The notes below the pieces were generated by a model that made no database searches, was not told the origin of the DNA, and worked only from the letters and a program-made list of their open reading frames with translations. Source: an uncultured Phascolarctobacterium sp. (GTDB lineage Bacteria > Bacillota > Negativicutes > Acidaminococcales > Acidaminococcaceae). Taken from it: DNA of 43,265 nt. Location: NCBI GenBank assembly GCA_937901335.1, contig CALCHC010000148.1, positions 1-43,265 of the forward strand, in the 5' to 3' direction. Below are positions 41,687 through 43,265 of this stretch, in pieces (within the stretch, counting starts at the first letter, position 1; every line of letters begins with the position of its first letter). A program made the position numbers and the translations under genes.

Positions 41687-43033
41687 TCACTTCCCTTCTA
41701 CACGTTTGCGGATAGCATTAGCGTGAGCACGCAAGCCTTCTGCTTCAGCCATGGCAATAACATCGTCTGCTACTTCTGCCAAAGCTGCACCTGTATAAGA
41801 AATGATACTGGTCTTTTTCATAAAGGTTTCTACATTCAAAACAGAGTAGAACTTTGCAGTACCACCAGTGGGCAAAATGTGGTTGGGACCTGCGTAATAA
41901 TCTCCCAAAGGTTCAGGAGAATATTGTCCCAAGAAGATTGCGCCTGCATTACGAATGTAGGGCAAAATTTCAAAGGGAGCTTTAGTCATAACTTCCAAAT
42001 GTTCCGGTGCAGAAATGTTAGCCATTTCAATTACGGTCGCCATATCGCTAGCGAGAATAATTTTGCCGTAATTTGCAAGAGCAGTGGAAGCAATTTCTTG
42101 ACGAGGAAGTTGTGCCAATTGTACTTCAATTTCTTCTGCCACAGCATTTGCCACAGCTTCGCTATCAGTTACGAGGATAGCACTCGCCAAGGGGTCATGT
42201 TCTGCTTGGCTAAGAAGGTCTGCAGCCAAGTAGGTGGGGTTAGCAGTTTCGTCAGCAATAACTAAGATTTCACTGGGACCGGCCAACATATCTATATCGC
42301 AGTGACCATATACTGCTTTTTTCGCCAAAGTAACAAAGATGTTACCAGGGCCAGTAATCTTTTCAACTTTAGGAACGGTTTCAGTACCGAAAGCAAGAGA
42401 TGCTACTGCTTGAGCACCGCCCATTTTATAAATTTCAGTAACGCCAATTTCTTTAGCAGTAACAAGTACGTAGGGATTTACCTTACCATCTTTACCGCAA
42501 GGAACTGCCATAACGATACGGGGTACGCCTGCAACTTTCGCAGGGCAAGCGTTCATAATTACAGAAGAAGGATACGCCGCAGTACCACCGGGTACGTAAA
42601 TACCAACGGAATCCACAGGAGTAACTTTTTGACCAAGCATCGCGCCATAAGGACGGTTGGTCAGCCAAGTTTTAGGCATTTGTTCTTCGTGGAATTTGGT
42701 TACGTTAGCGATGGCGCGTTTGATTGCTGCTACTACTTCCGATTTAGTCAAAGCTTCTGCTTCAGCAAATTCAGCTTCGGTTACGCGAATATTGCTGGCG
42801 TCCAAACCAGCTTTATCAATCAAATTGGTATAGTAAAATAATTTTTCGTCACCTTCAGCACGAACGTCTGCAACGATGCGGTCTACAACTTGCGCTGCAG
42901 TCAGGGGAGCGCCGAACATAGCAGTAACGCCAGCTTGCACTCCGGGAGAAAGCACACATTCGTCAAAAGCTTTTTTCTTCATTAAATCTGCAATTTGTTG
43001 AGCGTTCATAGCTCTTGCATCAGTAACTTGCAT
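41687..43033 (-). CDS. hisD: Histidinol dehydrogenase
   Basis: A 448-aa zinc enzyme doing the last two NAD-dependent steps to histidine. Typical stretches are VGIYVPGGTAAYPSSVIMNACPAKVAGV, MGGAQAVASLAFGTE, KITGPGNIFV, CDIDMLAGPSEILVIAD, the catalytic SQAEHDP, and NHILPTGGTAKFYS. The ATG at 43033 has GAGGG 9 bases upstream; a start six codons earlier lies before it. There is one base between the hisG stop and this start. Confidence 0.97.
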   Translation of the reverse strand: MQVTDARAMNAQQIADLMKKKAFDECVLSPGVQAGVTAMFGAPLTAAQVVDRIVADVRAEGDEKLFYYTNLIDKAGLDASNIRVTEAEFAEAEALTKSEVVAAIKRAIANVTKFHEEQMPKTWLTNRPYGAMLGQKVTPVDSVGIYVPGGTAAYPSSVIMNACPAKVAGVPRIVMAVPCGKDGKVNPYVLVTAKEIGVTEIYKMGGAQAVASLAFGTETVPKVEKITGPGNIFVTLAKKAVYGHCDIDMLAGPSEILVIADETANPTYLAADLLSQAEHDPLASAILVTDSEAVANAVAEEIEVQLAQLPRQEIASTALANYGKIILASDMATVIEMANISAPEHLEVMTKAPFEILPYIRNAGAIFLGQYSPEPLGDYYAGPNHILPTGGTAKFYSVLNVETFMKKTSIISYTGAALAEVADDVIAMAEAEGLRAHANAIRKRVEGK

Positions 43034-43034
43034 T

Positions 43035-43265
43035 TTATTTATCCCTCTCATTCAAAACAGCTCGTAAATCTTCTACTAATTTATGTAAACGAGCGAACTT
43101 CAATTTAAAGCTTGCACGGTTGGCAATCAAACGTGCAGTTGCGGTAAAGATGGAATCCACTTCTACCAAATTATTTTCTCTTAAAGTGGTACCTGTTTCC
43201 ACAATATCTACAATAACTTCACTTAAACCAATCAACGGACCAAGTTCAATGGAACCGTTCAGTTT
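43035..43265 (-). CDS. hisG: ATP phosphoribosyltransferase, C-terminal part (cut by the window end)
   Basis: The last 76 residues of HisG, the feedback-regulated first enzyme of the pathway. The PRPP loop VDIVETGTTLRENNL is present. The protein ends about 50 residues after it without the ACT-like regulatory domain of long HisG, so it is probably the short form that needs HisZ; hisZ would lie outside the window. The gene is open at the window edge (frame continues through KLNGSIELGP). Confidence 0.9.
   Translation of the reverse strand, partial: KLNGSIELGPLIGLSEVIVDIVETGTTLRENNLVEVDSIFTATARLIANRASFKLKFARLHKLVEDLRAVLNERDK

Noticed and set aside
1..43265. CRISPR array, tRNA, rRNA or prophage
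   Set aside because: No spaced direct repeats, no cloverleaf or rRNA-like sequence and no phage structural genes were recognised.

Overview
The window is a compact, low-to-mid GC bacterial chromosome segment with gene-dense operons, strong SD sequences, near-consensus sigma-A promoters and many intrinsic terminators. Gene content suggests an anaerobic, diderm Firmicute of the Negativicutes: relatives of the 2-hydroxyacyl-CoA dehydratase activator, a monomeric [FeFe] hydrogenase, a type IV pilin/type II secretion cassette, a FeoA-FeoB fusion, and a YneA-like LysM protein. The genus is inference; no rRNA or marker gene is present. A perfect parS site (5045-5060) suggests an origin-proximal location.

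Layout. 1-2.2 kb: an AT-rich accessory patch, a CoiA-like gene and a secreted protein bracketed by two inverted copies of a quasi-palindromic element. 2.2-5.0 kb: orphan HicB, an M48 metalloprotease and a family III CoA-transferase lacking the expected catalytic Asp. 5.0-7.2 kb: parS, a ThiW-like ECF S component, a small membrane protein, a YbjN-like protein and an exported protein. 7.3-11.5 kb: a two-gene dehydratase/activase pair. 11.6-13.7 kb: a HerA-like ATPase behind a Crp/Fnr-type palindrome, and a LysM protein with a LexA-like box. 13.7-18.1 kb: an operon joining a tyrosine phosphatase, an APH-fold kinase, FeoAB and a 46-aa FeoB-associated Cys-rich peptide.

18.2-24.4 kb is the most interesting part. 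An Rsb-type partner-switching module (STAS protein, membrane-anchored SpoIIE phosphatase, RsbW-like ATPase) has no sigma factor. It lies between two transporters that each carry an RsbW-like GHKL domain: an NCS2 nucleobase permease (C-terminal, active-site residues lost) and a dicarboxylate/amino acid:cation symporter (N-terminal, partly degenerate). The simplest reading is a phosphorylation-controlled switch acting on transporters instead of on transcription. upp, hpt and an AzgA-type permease lie just downstream, so this is also a nucleobase uptake and salvage neighbourhood.

28.8-37 kb: the hydrogenase, a metallophosphoesterase, a six-gene pilin/PilC operon without its ATPase, a HigBA-like toxin-antitoxin pair and a PD-(D/E)XK protein. 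37.1 kb to the end: a tightly overlapping histidine operon transcribed leftward, hisG(partial)-D-C-B-H-A-F-IE.

Several start codons were moved downstream from the longest reading frame because the SD sequence lies inside the longer frame; these cases are noted in the entries.
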